Of a stretch of 64,000 nt of DNA, positions 28,301 to 36,722 are shown one piece after another; positions within the stretch are counted from its first letter, which is position 1, and the number at the start of each line of letters is the position of its first letter. The stretch covers positions 418,390-482,389 of the forward strand of contig NZ_JAIFZS010000001.1 in assembly GCF_019710635.1 (NCBI RefSeq). The letters are read 5' to 3'. The position numbers were made by a program, and so were the translations under genes. This stretch comes from Mycolicibacterium xanthum. GTDB lineage: Bacteria > Actinomycetota > Actinomycetes > Mycobacteriales > Mycobacteriaceae. The notes under the pieces are model-generated. The model worked only from the letters and a program-made list of their open reading frames with translations. It did no database searches and was not told the DNA's origin.

Positions 28301-29969
28301 CTGACGGCGGCTGCTCGCCGGCGGGAAGGATCAGCCGCGAGGCCTCGCCGAGATGGATGGTGTGCCGCGCGGTCGCGAAGGTCGTCGCGCTGACCGTCGA
28401 TTCGCTGGTGCCTACGTTGCGCACGAACCGGGGATGCGAGCCGCCGGCCACCAGGACGCGGATGCGTGAACCCGCCGGGAAGGTGTGCCCGATCGCGTCG
28501 AGCTCGATGCGCACCAGCCCGGAATCGGGCGCCGAGGCGAGGTATCCGTCGCTGATGTTGTGCGACCGGCCGTGTTCGTCGACCTGGCTGATCCGCACGA
28601 ACACGTCGTTGTGCGGGTTCGCGCAGGCGTGCGACAGCTCCATCACCGGCGTACCCGCCACATAGAGGTCCGCCGGCAACGGTTGACCGGTGAACGTCAC
28701 CACGTCGGCACGGCGGGACAGCTCGGTGTCGTCGCGGTAGCCGCCGACCGGCGACAGCAGCCTGCCGCCGATTGTGGGGGTCGGGTCGGCGGGGTTGTAG
28801 ACGAATGTCACGCTGCCGGAGTCCGGACCGGGTGCCGCACCGGAGAGCCCTCCGCCGGGCACCGGCCAGAGCACAAGTCGGGGCATGGGCGGCGGCCAGT
28901 CGGCCAGGTCCAGCCATCCCGGCCCGGTGAGGTGGATCCGTACCGGTGAGCGCCGTTGCGCGGGCGCGCCGGTGAGGTGGGTGCCCAACCAGTCCAGGGT
29001 CTCGCGGACGACGGTCGGGCCGGCCTTGGTCATCATGTGCGAGTGGGTCCACGGGCCGATCGTCATCCCCACCGGAACGTTGCGTTCGCGCAGGCGCTGG
29101 TACTGGTGCAGGGTCTGCTCGAGGAACAGGTCCTGCCAGCCCGTCAGCAGCAGCACGGGTACGTCGGAGCGATCCAGCGCGTCACGGAGGTGCATTCTCG
29201 TCCAGAACGGGTCGTCGGCGTGCGGGTGCTCGAGCCACGACTCGAACCAGTCCGCGCCCTCGCCGAGCATTGCGCGACTGGATTCCCCCAGCGGCACACC
29301 GAGCGACGCCCGCGTCACCAGGCGCTGGGCCCGCAGTTGCCGCACCAGCACGCCGATGCGGTTCGGGTGTTCCTGGCGTGCCACCAGGTCGCTCCAGCCC
29401 AGGAAGTCGTTGAGGGCGAAAGACCCTTTGCCCCAACGTGGTCCGCTGACATCGTGCGGTCCGACGGTGATCACCGCGGCCTTCATCTCCGGCGGCGGGT
29501 CGGTGAGCAGGGCCCACTGGGTGAACCCCAGATAGGACAGGCCGACGGTGCCGAACGTTCCGGTGAACCAGGGCTGTTCGCGCAGCCAGGCCACCGTGTC
29601 GGCACCGTCCTCGATCTCGTTGACCATCGGGTCGAAGTCACCGCCCGACCCGAAGGTGCCGCGCACGCTCTGGATCACGACGTGGTACCCGCGCGTGGCG
29701 TACACCGAGCCGAACAACGCGGCGAACGGCCAACCGCGGCCGTACGGGCCGCGGACCAGCAGCGTGCCCGCCGGTGCCGCAGTCCGGGGCTCGTAGTGGT
29801 CGGCGATCAGCACGACACCGTCGCGCATCGGCACCCGCAGTCCGCGGTGGACGGAGACATCGGTGGTCGGGGACGGAAGGTCGAGCAGGTTGCTGAGCGC
29901 GCGTCCGGTGAACCCCGCGATGCCGGACGGGGCCGATGAGCTGGCCACGGCGTCGGATACTGCGTTCAT
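28293..29969 (-). CDS. CocE/NonD family serine hydrolase (X-Pro dipeptidyl-peptidase-like)
   Basis: A 558-aa alpha/beta hydrolase with the C-terminal jelly-roll of the CocE/X-Pro-DPP family. It opens with VPMRDGVVLIADHYEP (about residues 46-61), then RGPYGRGWP, VIQSVRGTFGSGG, and nucleophile motif GLSYLG (Ser about 145). Asp is in TGWQDLFLEQT (about 280-290) and His in GPWTHSHM (about 315-322). The jelly-roll carries VRIHLTGPGWLDL and the late IRVLVAGGSHPRFVRN. Substrates of the family are esters or amides; the specific one is unknown. A TetR gene ends 10 nt upstream on the same strand and probably controls it. Confidence 0.85.
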   Translation of the reverse strand: MNAVSDAVASSSAPSGIAGFTGRALSNLLDLPSPTTDVSVHRGLRVPMRDGVVLIADHYEPRTAAPAGTLLVRGPYGRGWPFAALFGSVYATRGYHVVIQSVRGTFGSGGDFDPMVNEIEDGADTVAWLREQPWFTGTFGTVGLSYLGFTQWALLTDPPPEMKAAVITVGPHDVSGPRWGKGSFALNDFLGWSDLVARQEHPNRIGVLVRQLRAQRLVTRASLGVPLGESSRAMLGEGADWFESWLEHPHADDPFWTRMHLRDALDRSDVPVLLLTGWQDLFLEQTLHQYQRLRERNVPVGMTIGPWTHSHMMTKAGPTVVRETLDWLGTHLTGAPAQRRSPVRIHLTGPGWLDLADWPPPMPRLVLWPVPGGGLSGAAPGPDSGSVTFVYNPADPTPTIGGRLLSPVGGYRDDTELSRRADVVTFTGQPLPADLYVAGTPVMELSHACANPHNDVFVRISQVDEHGRSHNISDGYLASAPDSGLVRIELDAIGHTFPAGSRIRVLVAGGSHPRFVRNVGTSESTVSATTFATARHTIHLGEASRLILPAGEQPPSAH

Positions 29970-29979
29970 CCTGGACAGG

Positions 29980-30597
29980 CTACGCAGGTGGCGGTTCGCC
30001 CTGTTCGATCGCGTCGACGATCTTGGCCATCAACCAGGTGATCGCGCGGGTGGCCGCCGGGCCGTCGAGGCCCCACGCCCCGACCATCCGCTCGTAGGCG
30101 GGCACGTTCCACAGCACGTCGAGCAGGCCGGCCGCCATCCGCCGCTCGGTGTCGGACCACTGTGGCGCCGCGGTGAGAACCGATCTGCGCAGGGCCTCGC
30201 GGCGGCGCTGGTCGACGGTCGCGAACGTCGGGTCGTGGGGATCGTTGACCGACCCGCGGACCGAGAACCGGTGCAGCGAAGCGAAGACCCGGCCGGTGAC
30301 CCGGTCGAGATTGGTCAGGTCGACGTCCTCGTACGCGATGCCCGCATCCTGCTCGAGTCGTTCCATCACGGCGTCGTGCAGGAGGCGTTCGGTGGGGAAG
30401 TGGCGGTAGACGGTCCGCTCGCCCACGCCGGCGCGCTGGGCCACCGCCCGGAACGTCAGGCCCCGCCAGTCCCAGCTGTCGAATTCGTGCGCCAGTTCGC
30501 TGCCCGCGGTGACGATGCGGTCGCGCGTCCGGGCGGCTTTCTCCCGGCGTGCGCGGTTGTCGTAGCTGCGCCTGGGGGCAATTGACGGTTCGCCCAT
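29980..30597 (-). CDS. TetR family transcriptional regulator
   Basis: A 205-aa regulator. The HTH lies in residues 17-65 (KAARTRDRIVTAGSELAHEF, LTFRAVAQRAGVGERTVYRHFPTERLL in part). The C-terminal ligand domain is unassigned. The start ATG at 30597 is 3 nt from a perfect 9-2-9 inverted repeat that overlaps both divergent promoters, so autoregulation and control of the sulfotransferase operon are likely. It is cotranscribed with the CocE-type hydrolase. Confidence 0.88.
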   Translation of the reverse strand: MGEPSIAPRRSYDNRARREKAARTRDRIVTAGSELAHEFDSWDWRGLTFRAVAQRAGVGERTVYRHFPTERLLHDAVMERLEQDAGIAYEDVDLTNLDRVTGRVFASLHRFSVRGSVNDPHDPTFATVDQRRREALRRSVLTAAPQWSDTERRMAAGLLDVLWNVPAYERMVGAWGLDGPAATRAITWLMAKIVDAIEQGEPPPA

Positions 30598-30600
30598 AAT

Positions 30601-30620
30601 CGTGACAGTGTACTGTCACG
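30601..30620. promoter_or_regulatory. TetR-type operator, perfect 9-2-9 inverted repeat
   Basis: CGTGACAGT-GT-ACTGTCACG is a perfect inverted repeat in the 41-nt gap between the divergent TetR (start 30597) and sulfotransferase (start 30639) genes. It contains -10-like hexamers on both strands (TACTGT on plus, TACACT on minus), so binding would block both promoters. Confidence 0.75.
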
Positions 30621-30638
30621 AAATCTGGGAGGTGCGCC

Positions 30639-31790
30639 ATGGCTTCATCGGTGGGATCGGGCGCGTCGGGTGAGTTGATGGCCGCCGCGGTCCAACGGAC
30701 CGGTCTCGACGACTTCGGCGAGGACTCGTTTCGTGAGGGGCTGGAGATCCTGCTGCGCGCGCTGGACGCGGAGGCCCGCCTCAACGCCCGGGGCGAGGCG
30801 TTCATCTACGACCGCATCGGGCTGCACCTGTCCCAGCGGCTGCAGGTGGAGGACTGGTTCCGTCGTCACCCCGAGATCGCCGACGAGCAGATCACCGCAC
30901 CGCTGTTCGGGCTCGGGTTGCCCCGCACCGGGTCGACGGCCCTGTCGTTCCTGCTGGCTCAGGATCGGGACATCCGCTATGTGCGCAGCTGGGAATCCAG
31001 CCGACCCTGCCCGCCGCCGTCGACCGTGCTCGGCGACGATCCGCGGATCCCCCCGGACCAGCGGCCGGTCGTCGTCGGCAGCAGGCACCACGTTCCCAAC
31101 GACGTCCAGGGGCCGATGGAATGTCTGGATCTGATGGCGCTGGACTTCAAGTCTCAGATATTCCAGGCATTCGCGCAGGTGCCGTCCTACTCCGAGTGGC
31201 TGCTCGAGCAGGCCGACTTCACGTCCACCTACCGGTACCAGCGGCGGGTCCTGCAGTTGCTGCAGTGGGGCGAGCCCACTCGGCGATGGCGGCTCAAGTC
31301 GCCCGCGCACATGATCTCCCTCGACTACCTGGACCGGGTCTTCCCGGACGCGCGTTTCGTCATGACTCATCGCGACCCCACCGACGTGATGCTGTCGGTG
31401 GCCGACGTCTACGGCGACATCGTCGGTGGTTTCAGCGATGACGTCGACCGCCACTATCTCGGCGAGCTGAACGTGACCCAGTGGTCGACGGGCGTCGAGC
31501 GCACGCTGAGGTTTCGGGACGCCGGCGGCGACGATCGTTTCTACGACATCGACTTCCGCTCGATGCAGAGCGACCCCGTCGGTCAGGTGCGCGGTCTGTA
31601 CGCCTGGCTCGGCGAACCCGTGACCGAGACATTCGAAGCCGCCATGCGCGCATGGTGGGCCGAGAACGCGGAGAAACGCGAACCCCACCCGAAGGCCGAC
31701 CCGCAGTCATTCGGCCTGGACCTCGACGAGATCCGGCCCCGCTTCGCCCACTACGTGGACCGCTACCTGAGGAGCGCACATGTCGATTGA
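30639..31790 (+). CDS. Sulfotransferase family protein
   Basis: A 383-aa PAPS-dependent sulfotransferase-like protein. The 5'-phosphosulfate loop is LFGLGLPRTGSTALSFLLAQD (residues about 88-108, in part), with 3'-phosphate-binding FVMTHRDPTDVMLSV (about 240-254) and the late RPRFAHYVDRYLR. Mycobacteria have several such genes of unknown acceptor. A GGGAGG RBS precedes ATG 30639. The gene is divergent from TetR, likely repressed through the shared operator, and its end overlaps the next gene by 11 nt. Confidence 0.83.
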   Translation: MASSVGSGASGELMAAAVQRTGLDDFGEDSFREGLEILLRALDAEARLNARGEAFIYDRIGLHLSQRLQVEDWFRRHPEIADEQITAPLFGLGLPRTGSTALSFLLAQDRDIRYVRSWESSRPCPPPSTVLGDDPRIPPDQRPVVVGSRHHVPNDVQGPMECLDLMALDFKSQIFQAFAQVPSYSEWLLEQADFTSTYRYQRRVLQLLQWGEPTRRWRLKSPAHMISLDYLDRVFPDARFVMTHRDPTDVMLSVADVYGDIVGGFSDDVDRHYLGELNVTQWSTGVERTLRFRDAGGDDRFYDIDFRSMQSDPVGQVRGLYAWLGEPVTETFEAAMRAWWAENAEKREPHPKADPQSFGLDLDEIRPRFAHYVDRYLRSAHVD

Positions 31791-32844
31791 CCTCACGGGC
31801 GGGATCGACCCCGGCCGCGAATTCGTCTTCGCCGAGCGGCCCCAGGACCCCGAGATGCGGGACTCGGTCAGTTTCTGGGTCTTCGACGACCGCGGCACGG
31901 TGGGCCTGCCGCGCATCGGCATCGAAGCAGTCTCGGCCGGCTGGGAAGCGCACCAGATCCAGGTCAACGTCGCCTTCGCCGACGGCCGGGTCTACCGGCT
32001 CCGCGACGAGGCCACCGCCAGATCGCCGTTCGGCGCGGACGGCAGGCCCACGGTGTTGGGGGCCGGTCCGATCGCCTTCACCTGCGTCGAGCCGTTCGAC
32101 GTGTGGACGGTCGCGTTCGACGGCGTCGCGACGCAGACGTCGTCGGCGGATCTGGCCGCCGGACGCAAGACGGGCCCGTCGGTCGATCTGCGGTTTCAGG
32201 TGGAGACCAAGATGGCGGTGCCGCCATGGGTACAGGGCGCGCTGCGGGCCGACGCCGATTCGCAGCTGAGGACGTCGATCGTGGGGGACCTGATGGGCGG
32301 TCCCCGTTACGAGCAGCTGTTCCGGGCGACCGGCTCGATCGAGGTGGCCGGGCAACGGCACGACTTCACCGGCAGCGGGCTGCGGATCCGCCGCCAGGGG
32401 GTGCGCCGGCTCGAGGGCTTCTGGGGCCACTGCTGGCAGTCGGCGCTGTTCGGCAGCGGCCGGGCGTTCGGCTACATCGCCTACCCTCCGCGGTCCGACG
32501 GCGAGCCCGCATTCAACGAGGGATACCTGTTCGACGGCGACGGTGAACTCATCCCCGCCCGGGTGGTGCACGCGCCGTGGCTGAGCCGGCTGCAACCGGT
32601 GGGCGAAGACGTCTCCCTGGTCCTCGAGACCGAGCGTGGCGAGGTGCACATCGCCGGGGAGACGGTGGTGTCGACGCACGACATCACCGATCCGAGCGAG
32701 GTGCCGGCCGAGATGCTGGCGAAGATGGCCAACTGGTCGTTCCCGGCACTGCAGCAGGCCGGAGTGCGCTACCGCTGGGACGGCGAGGAGACGGTCGGCA
32801 TGCTGGAGCGCTCGATCCCGACGGACAAGCTGATACGCGACTGA
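31780..32844 (+). CDS. Conserved protein of unknown function, beta-rich, sulfotransferase partner
   Basis: A 354-aa protein that I do not assign to a characterised family. It lacks a signal peptide and membrane segments. It is rich in beta-strand-like segments and Trp/Phe/Tyr (DSVSFWVFDD, EPFDVWTVAFDG, RLEGFWGHCWQSALFG), suggesting a lipocalin/CrtC-like carotenoid or lipid hydratase fold. That is inference from pattern only. ATG 31780 lies inside the sulfotransferase 3' end, so the two are translationally coupled and probably act in the same pathway under TetR control. Confidence 0.6.
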   Translation: MSIDLTGGIDPGREFVFAERPQDPEMRDSVSFWVFDDRGTVGLPRIGIEAVSAGWEAHQIQVNVAFADGRVYRLRDEATARSPFGADGRPTVLGAGPIAFTCVEPFDVWTVAFDGVATQTSSADLAAGRKTGPSVDLRFQVETKMAVPPWVQGALRADADSQLRTSIVGDLMGGPRYEQLFRATGSIEVAGQRHDFTGSGLRIRRQGVRRLEGFWGHCWQSALFGSGRAFGYIAYPPRSDGEPAFNEGYLFDGDGELIPARVVHAPWLSRLQPVGEDVSLVLETERGEVHIAGETVVSTHDITDPSEVPAEMLAKMANWSFPALQQAGVRYRWDGEETVGMLERSIPTDKLIRD

Positions 32845-32914
32845 ACCACCCGCCGCGGGATGCCAACCTGGAACTTGTTCTAGTTGCCGAAAGGTCGGCG
32901 ATGCGGTCGGGCAG

Positions 32915-32920
32915 TAGGCT
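32915..32920 (+). promoter_or_regulatory. -10 box TAGGCT for the metallophosphatase-pptT-truB operon, predicted leaderless
   Basis: TAGGCT, 8 nt, then GTG (32929), without an RBS. Confidence 0.5.
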
Positions 32921-32928
32921 GGTCGGTT

Positions 32929-33879
32929 GTGACCAGTGACGACCGACGTCCGACGCTGTGGGCGGTCAGCGACCTCCACACCGGGCACACCGGCAACAAG
33001 CCCGTGGCGGAGTCGCTGCACCCTGCCTCGCCCGACGACTGGCTGATCGTGGCCGGCGACGTTGCCGAGCGCACCGACGAGATCCGCTGGTCGCTGGATC
33101 TGCTGCGCAAGCGGTTCGCGAAGGTGATCTGGGTGCCGGGCAACCACGAGCTGTGGACCACCAACCGTGACCCGATGCAGATCTTCGGCAGGGCCCGCTA
33201 CGACTACCTGGTCAACATGTGCGACGAGATGGGCATCGTCACCCCCGAGCACCCCTTTCCGGTGTGGACGGAGGAGGGTGGCCCGGCCACCATCGTCCCG
33301 ATGTTCCTGCTCTACGACTACTCGTTCCTGCCGCGCGGAGCGGGCACCAAGGCCGAGGGGCTGGCGATCGCGCGCGAGCGCAACGTGGTCGGCACCGACG
33401 AGTACCTGTTGTCGTCGGAGCCGTACTCCACCCGCGACGCCTGGTGCCGTGACCGGGTCAACCGCACCCGTAAGCGGCTCGAGGACCTGGACTGGATGAT
33501 GCCCACGGTGCTGGTCAACCATTTCCCGATGGTGCGCGAGCCCTGTGACGCGATGTTCTATCCCGAGTTCGCGATGTGGTGCGGCACCACGGCCACCGCG
33601 GACTGGCACACCCGCTACAACGCCGTCTGCTCGGTGTACGGCCATCTGCACATTCCCCGCACCACCTGGTACGACGGGGTGCGCTTCGAGGAGGTGTCGG
33701 TCGGCTATCCGCGGGAGTGGCGACGTCGCAGGCCCTACCGGTGGCTGCGCCAGATCCTGCCCGACCCGAAGTATGCGCCCGGCTACCTCAACGAGTTCGG
33801 CGGGCACTTCCAGATCACCCAGGAGATGCGCGACCACGCCGCCAAGGTGCAGCAGCGGATCACGAGCGGCCGGGCATGA
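32929..33879 (+). CDS. Calcineurin-like metallophosphoesterase
   Basis: A 316-aa two-metal phosphoesterase. All blocks are present: DLHTGH (D-x-H, about residues 14-19), AGDVAER (GD, about 43-49), PGNHELW (GNHE, about 69-75), VNHFP (about 195-199) and YGHLHIPRT (GHxH, about 234-242). Substrate is unknown. In M. tuberculosis the orthologue lies directly upstream of pptT, and its loss has been linked to PptT-inhibitor (amidinourea) response, suggesting a phosphopantetheine-related role. Its stop overlaps the pptT ATG (ATGA). Confidence 0.88.
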   Translation: MTSDDRRPTLWAVSDLHTGHTGNKPVAESLHPASPDDWLIVAGDVAERTDEIRWSLDLLRKRFAKVIWVPGNHELWTTNRDPMQIFGRARYDYLVNMCDEMGIVTPEHPFPVWTEEGGPATIVPMFLLYDYSFLPRGAGTKAEGLAIARERNVVGTDEYLLSSEPYSTRDAWCRDRVNRTRKRLEDLDWMMPTVLVNHFPMVREPCDAMFYPEFAMWCGTTATADWHTRYNAVCSVYGHLHIPRTTWYDGVRFEEVSVGYPREWRRRRPYRWLRQILPDPKYAPGYLNEFGGHFQITQEMRDHAAKVQQRITSGRA

Positions 33880-34553
33880 TCGCCGCGACGATGCTGGCCG
33901 GTGTGCTGCCCGGCTCCGTCGATGCGCTCGCCGCCGCCGAATTGTACGGCGACCCGCTGGAGCTCGCCGCGCTGCCGGAGGAGGAGCCGCTGATCGCCAA
34001 GTCGGTGGCCAAGCGGCGCAACGAGTTCGTCACGGCGCGACACTGCGCCCGTCAGGCGCTGGTGGAACTCGGATTGGAGCCGGTCCCGATCCTGAAGGGG
34101 GACAAGGGTGAACCCTGCTGGCCCGCCGGGGTCGTGGGCAGCCTGACCCATTGCGAGGGATTCCGCGGGGCGGTGGTCGGCCGCCGCGAGTACGTCCGGT
34201 CCCTGGGCATCGACGCCGAACCGCACGACGTCCTCCCGCGCGGCGTGCTGGACGCCATCAGCCTGCCGGCCGAACGCCACGAACTGACCGGGATGCCGGG
34301 CGGGGTGCACTGGGACCGGGTGTTGTTCTGCGCCAAGGAGGCCACCTACAAGGCGTGGTTCCCGTTGACGCACCGGTGGCTGGGGTTCGAGGACGCCCAC
34401 ATCGCGTTCGAGGTCGACGCAACCGGGAAGGCCGGGACCTTCACGTCGCGGATCCTGATCGACCCGTCGGCGGAGTCGGGTCCGCCGCTGGCGGCGCTGT
34501 CCGGTCGCTGGTCGGTCCGGGATGGGCTGGCGCTGACGGCAATCGTGCTGTGA
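33876..34553 (+). CDS. pptT: 4'-phosphopantetheinyl transferase PptT
   Basis: Transfers phosphopantetheine from CoA to type I polyketide synthases and other carriers; essential in mycobacteria. It has 225 aa, near the usual 227. Conserved blocks: [18 protein letters not shown] (CoA phosphate binding, about residues 41-58), [17 protein letters not shown] (about 77-93), [15 protein letters not shown] (Mg ligands, about 110-124), and [13 protein letters not shown] (about 151-163). ATG 33876 overlaps the upstream stop, and its own stop overlaps truB GTG (GTGA). Confidence 0.94.
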   Translation: MIAATMLAGVLPGSVDALAAAELYGDPLELAALPEEEPLIAKSVAKRRNEFVTARHCARQALVELGLEPVPILKGDKGEPCWPAGVVGSLTHCEGFRGAVVGRREYVRSLGIDAEPHDVLPRGVLDAISLPAERHELTGMPGGVHWDRVLFCAKEATYKAWFPLTHRWLGFEDAHIAFEVDATGKAGTFTSRILIDPSAESGPPLAALSGRWSVRDGLALTAIVL

Positions 34554-35473
34554 GTTCCGCGGGGGGGCCTGCGCCCGCGCACGCGAGGAGCAGTCCGAAA
34601 CCCGGCCTGGTCATCGTCGACAAGCCGGGTGGGCTGACCAGCCACGACGTGGTAGGCCGGTGCCGGCGCCTGTTCGGCACCCGCAAGGTCGGCCACGCCG
34701 GCACGCTGGACCCGATGGCCACCGGTGTGCTGGTGGTGGGTGTCGAGCGGGCGACGAAGATCCTCGGTCTGTTGACCGCGACGGACAAGTCGTACTCGGC
34801 GACCATCCGGCTGGGTCAGACGACCAGCACCGAAGACGCTGAAGGCGAAGTGCTGCAGGAGGTCTCGGCTGCGGGTCTCGACAGTGCCCAGATCGAGTCG
34901 GCGGTCGCGGCGCTGCGCGGCAAGATCGACCAGGTGCCCTCGGCGGTCAGCGCGATCAAGGTCGATGGCAAGCGTGCCTACCGGATGGTGCGGGAGGGCC
35001 AGGAGGTGGAACTGGCCCCGCGCCGGATCCGCATCGACCGCTTCGACGTGGTTGCGGTCCGCCCTGCCGGTGATGTGGTGGACGTCGACGTGGAGGTGGA
35101 CTGCTCGAGCGGCACCTACATCCGCGCCCTGGCCCGTGACGTCGGGGCGGCGCTCGGAGTCGGTGGCCACCTGACCGCGCTGCGCCGGACCCGCGTCGGC
35201 CGCTTCGGCCTCGACAACGCCCGCACACTGGAGCAGCTCGCGGAGACGCCCACCCTGTCCTACAGCCTCGACGATGCCTGTCTGCAGGCCTTCCCGCGTC
35301 GCGATCTCACCGATGGCGAGGCGGTCGACGTCAGCCATGGCCGGGCCCTGGCGCCGGCCGGTCTGGCCGGGATCTATGCGGCGACGCGGCCCGACGGTGC
35401 CGTGATGGCGCTTCTGGAGGATGCCGGTGAACGAACCCATTCGGTGGTGGTGATCCGTCCGGCGACGTTGTGA
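34550..35473 (+). CDS. truB: tRNA pseudouridine-55 synthase TruB
   Basis: Forms pseudouridine 55 in the T-loop of tRNAs. Length is 307 aa. The catalytic Asp is in [14 protein letters not shown] (Asp about 51); [21 protein letters not shown] (in part), [23 protein letters not shown] (in part) and [15 protein letters not shown] complete the family pattern. A PUA-like C-terminus is present. The GTG start overlaps the pptT stop. The first 17 residues before [11 protein letters not shown] are Ala/Pro/Gly-rich, unlike the short leader of other TruB, and are encoded by a copy of the GCGCACGCGAGGAGCAG motif, so that element appears to have been built into the coding region. Confidence 0.94.
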   Translation: MSSAGGPAPAHARSSPKPGLVIVDKPGGLTSHDVVGRCRRLFGTRKVGHAGTLDPMATGVLVVGVERATKILGLLTATDKSYSATIRLGQTTSTEDAEGEVLQEVSAAGLDSAQIESAVAALRGKIDQVPSAVSAIKVDGKRAYRMVREGQEVELAPRRIRIDRFDVVAVRPAGDVVDVDVEVDCSSGTYIRALARDVGAALGVGGHLTALRRTRVGRFGLDNARTLEQLAETPTLSYSLDDACLQAFPRRDLTDGEAVDVSHGRALAPAGLAGIYAATRPDGAVMALLEDAGERTHSVVVIRPATL

Positions 35474-35485
35474 GGCCGAGGCCGG

Positions 35486-35916
35486 CTAGCAATAGAGCCG
35501 CTCGAACTCGCCGATCGACTTGTCGATGTCGCCCTTGACCGCGCGGACCGCCGCAGCGCCGATCGGGCCGAACAGCGGTGCGCCGCCCAGGTCCATCCGC
35601 ACGGTGAAGGTGCAGCCGTCGCCGCTGGGGGCCGCCTTCATCGCCAGCCGGTAGCGCGTGCCACCCACACCGTCTCCGCTGATCGTCAGCGCCGACGGCG
35701 GTCGTACTCGCGGACGGTCCACGTCACCCGGTTGCGCATGCCCTTGGCGCCGGCCACCCCGACCACCGTCGCGCCGACGTAAAGCTCGTCGGGAACTTCC
35801 GAGCGCCAGCCCTGGTGCATCGTCATCCAGTCGCCGAGGGTCGACAGGTCGGACACGTGCGCCCAGGCGTCCTCGGCCGGCATCGCCAGCGACCGGGACA
35901 ACTCCAGCTTCGCCAT
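35486..35916 (-). pseudogene. SRPBCC (polyketide cyclase/START-like) gene with a 1-nt frameshift
   Basis: Two minus-strand frames together make one 140- to 145-aa SRPBCC protein. The first (35916 down to about 35700) reads MAKLELSRSLAMPAEDAWAH and onwards to RNRVTWTVREYD, then runs into RRRR stop. The second continues RPPSALTISGDGVGGTRYRL and ends GEFERLYC at 35486. One missing C near 35700-35702 (CCC expected, CC present) explains the break: inserting it gives TVREYDPPSALTISGDG in one frame. It lies 21 nt after mntR on the same strand. It could be a true pseudogene or a sequencing error in a short C run. Confidence 0.8.
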
Positions 35917-35937
35917 CGGCGACCCCCTCTATCCGAC

Positions 35938-36642
35938 CTATCCGACGACCCAGATCGCCTGTGCGGCTGGTCTTCCCAGGTCCACGGTGGTCTCGGCGGA
36001 CTCGTCGCTGCCGGTGGGGTTGCGCACCGCGACCGAGATCATCCCGGCGAAGTCGCGGCGGGCGAGCACCCGCAACCGGGAGTCCAGGCTGATCCCGACG
36101 GAGTCGAAGTAGCGCAACATCTCGGGGTCGGCGTCGGAGATGCGCGCGACCGTGCCCGTCTCCCCGTCCTTGCAGACCGACAGCTGGCGAGCCGGCGGGG
36201 TCGGCACCTGGCCGTCGGCGGCCGGGATCGGGTCGCCGTGCGGGTCGCGGGTCGGGTGGCCGAGCTTGGCGTCGATACGGTCGAGCATCCGGTCGGACAC
36301 CGCGTGCTCGAGCACCTCGGCCTCGTCGTGCACCTCGTCCCAGCTGTAGCCGAGCTCGCGGACCAGGAACGTCTCCATCAGCCGGTGCCGGCGCACCATC
36401 GCCAGCGCCACGCGCCTGCCCGCCTCGGTGAGCGTCACCGCACCGTACTTCTCGTGATCGACCAGGCCCTGGTCGGCGAGTTTGCGGATGGACTCCGACG
36501 CCGTGCTCGCCGAGACGCCGAGACGCTCGGCCAGCAGCTTGGTGCTGACCTTGTCGGGTGACCATTCCTGGGCGGTCCAGATGACCTTCAGATAGTCCTG
36601 AGCCACCATCGACACATCGGCGGGGTTTCCGTCAGGACTCAC
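35938..36642 (-). CDS. mntR: Metal-dependent DtxR/MntR-family regulator
   Basis: Manganese/iron-sensing repressor of 234 aa, corresponding to sirR/mntR (Rv2788) of M. tuberculosis. The N-terminal winged HTH spans residues about 10-70 (AQDYLKVIWTAQEW, LAERLGVSASTASESIRKLADQGL in part). The dimerisation/metal domain has RHRLMETFLVRELGYSWDEVHDEAEVLEHAVSD (in part), holding the Cys/His/Glu metal ligands of the family, and a C-terminal FeoA/SH3-like domain follows. GTG 36642 is preferred because TAAACT lies exactly 8 nt upstream; GTG 36648 is the alternative. The frameshifted SRPBCC gene follows in the same operon. Confidence 0.9.
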   Translation of the reverse strand: MSPDGNPADVSMVAQDYLKVIWTAQEWSPDKVSTKLLAERLGVSASTASESIRKLADQGLVDHEKYGAVTLTEAGRRVALAMVRRHRLMETFLVRELGYSWDEVHDEAEVLEHAVSDRMLDRIDAKLGHPTRDPHGDPIPAADGQVPTPPARQLSVCKDGETGTVARISDADPEMLRYFDSVGISLDSRLRVLARRDFAGMISVAVRNPTGSDESAETTVDLGRPAAQAIWVVG

Positions 36643-36650
36643 GAACACAA

Positions 36651-36656
36651 AGTTTA
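36651..36656 (-). promoter_or_regulatory. -10 box TAAACT for mntR, predicted leaderless
   Basis: On the minus strand TAAACT is followed by 8 nt and GTG 36642. The adjoining TTTAGGCA (plus 36653-36660) resembles one half of a DtxR-family box and could mediate autoregulation; only a half-site is visible. Confidence 0.45.
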
Positions 36657-36710
36657 GGCAATCACCACTTGATCCGGTGGTCCTGCTGGGCCGGCGTTGC
36701 GATCGGGCCG

Positions 36711-36716
36711 TAGGCT
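36711..36716 (+). promoter_or_regulatory. -10 box TAGGCT for ribF, predicted leaderless
   Basis: TAGGCT, 6 nt, then GTG (36723); no RBS. Divergent from mntR. Confidence 0.5.
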
Positions 36717-36722
36717 ACGGCT

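Noticed and set aside
35486..36565. A single 359-aa minus-strand protein spanning the SRPBCC and mntR region
   Set aside because: Only its last 75 or so residues are SRPBCC-like; the rest runs out of frame through mntR. The frameshifted SRPBCC interpretation is simpler.
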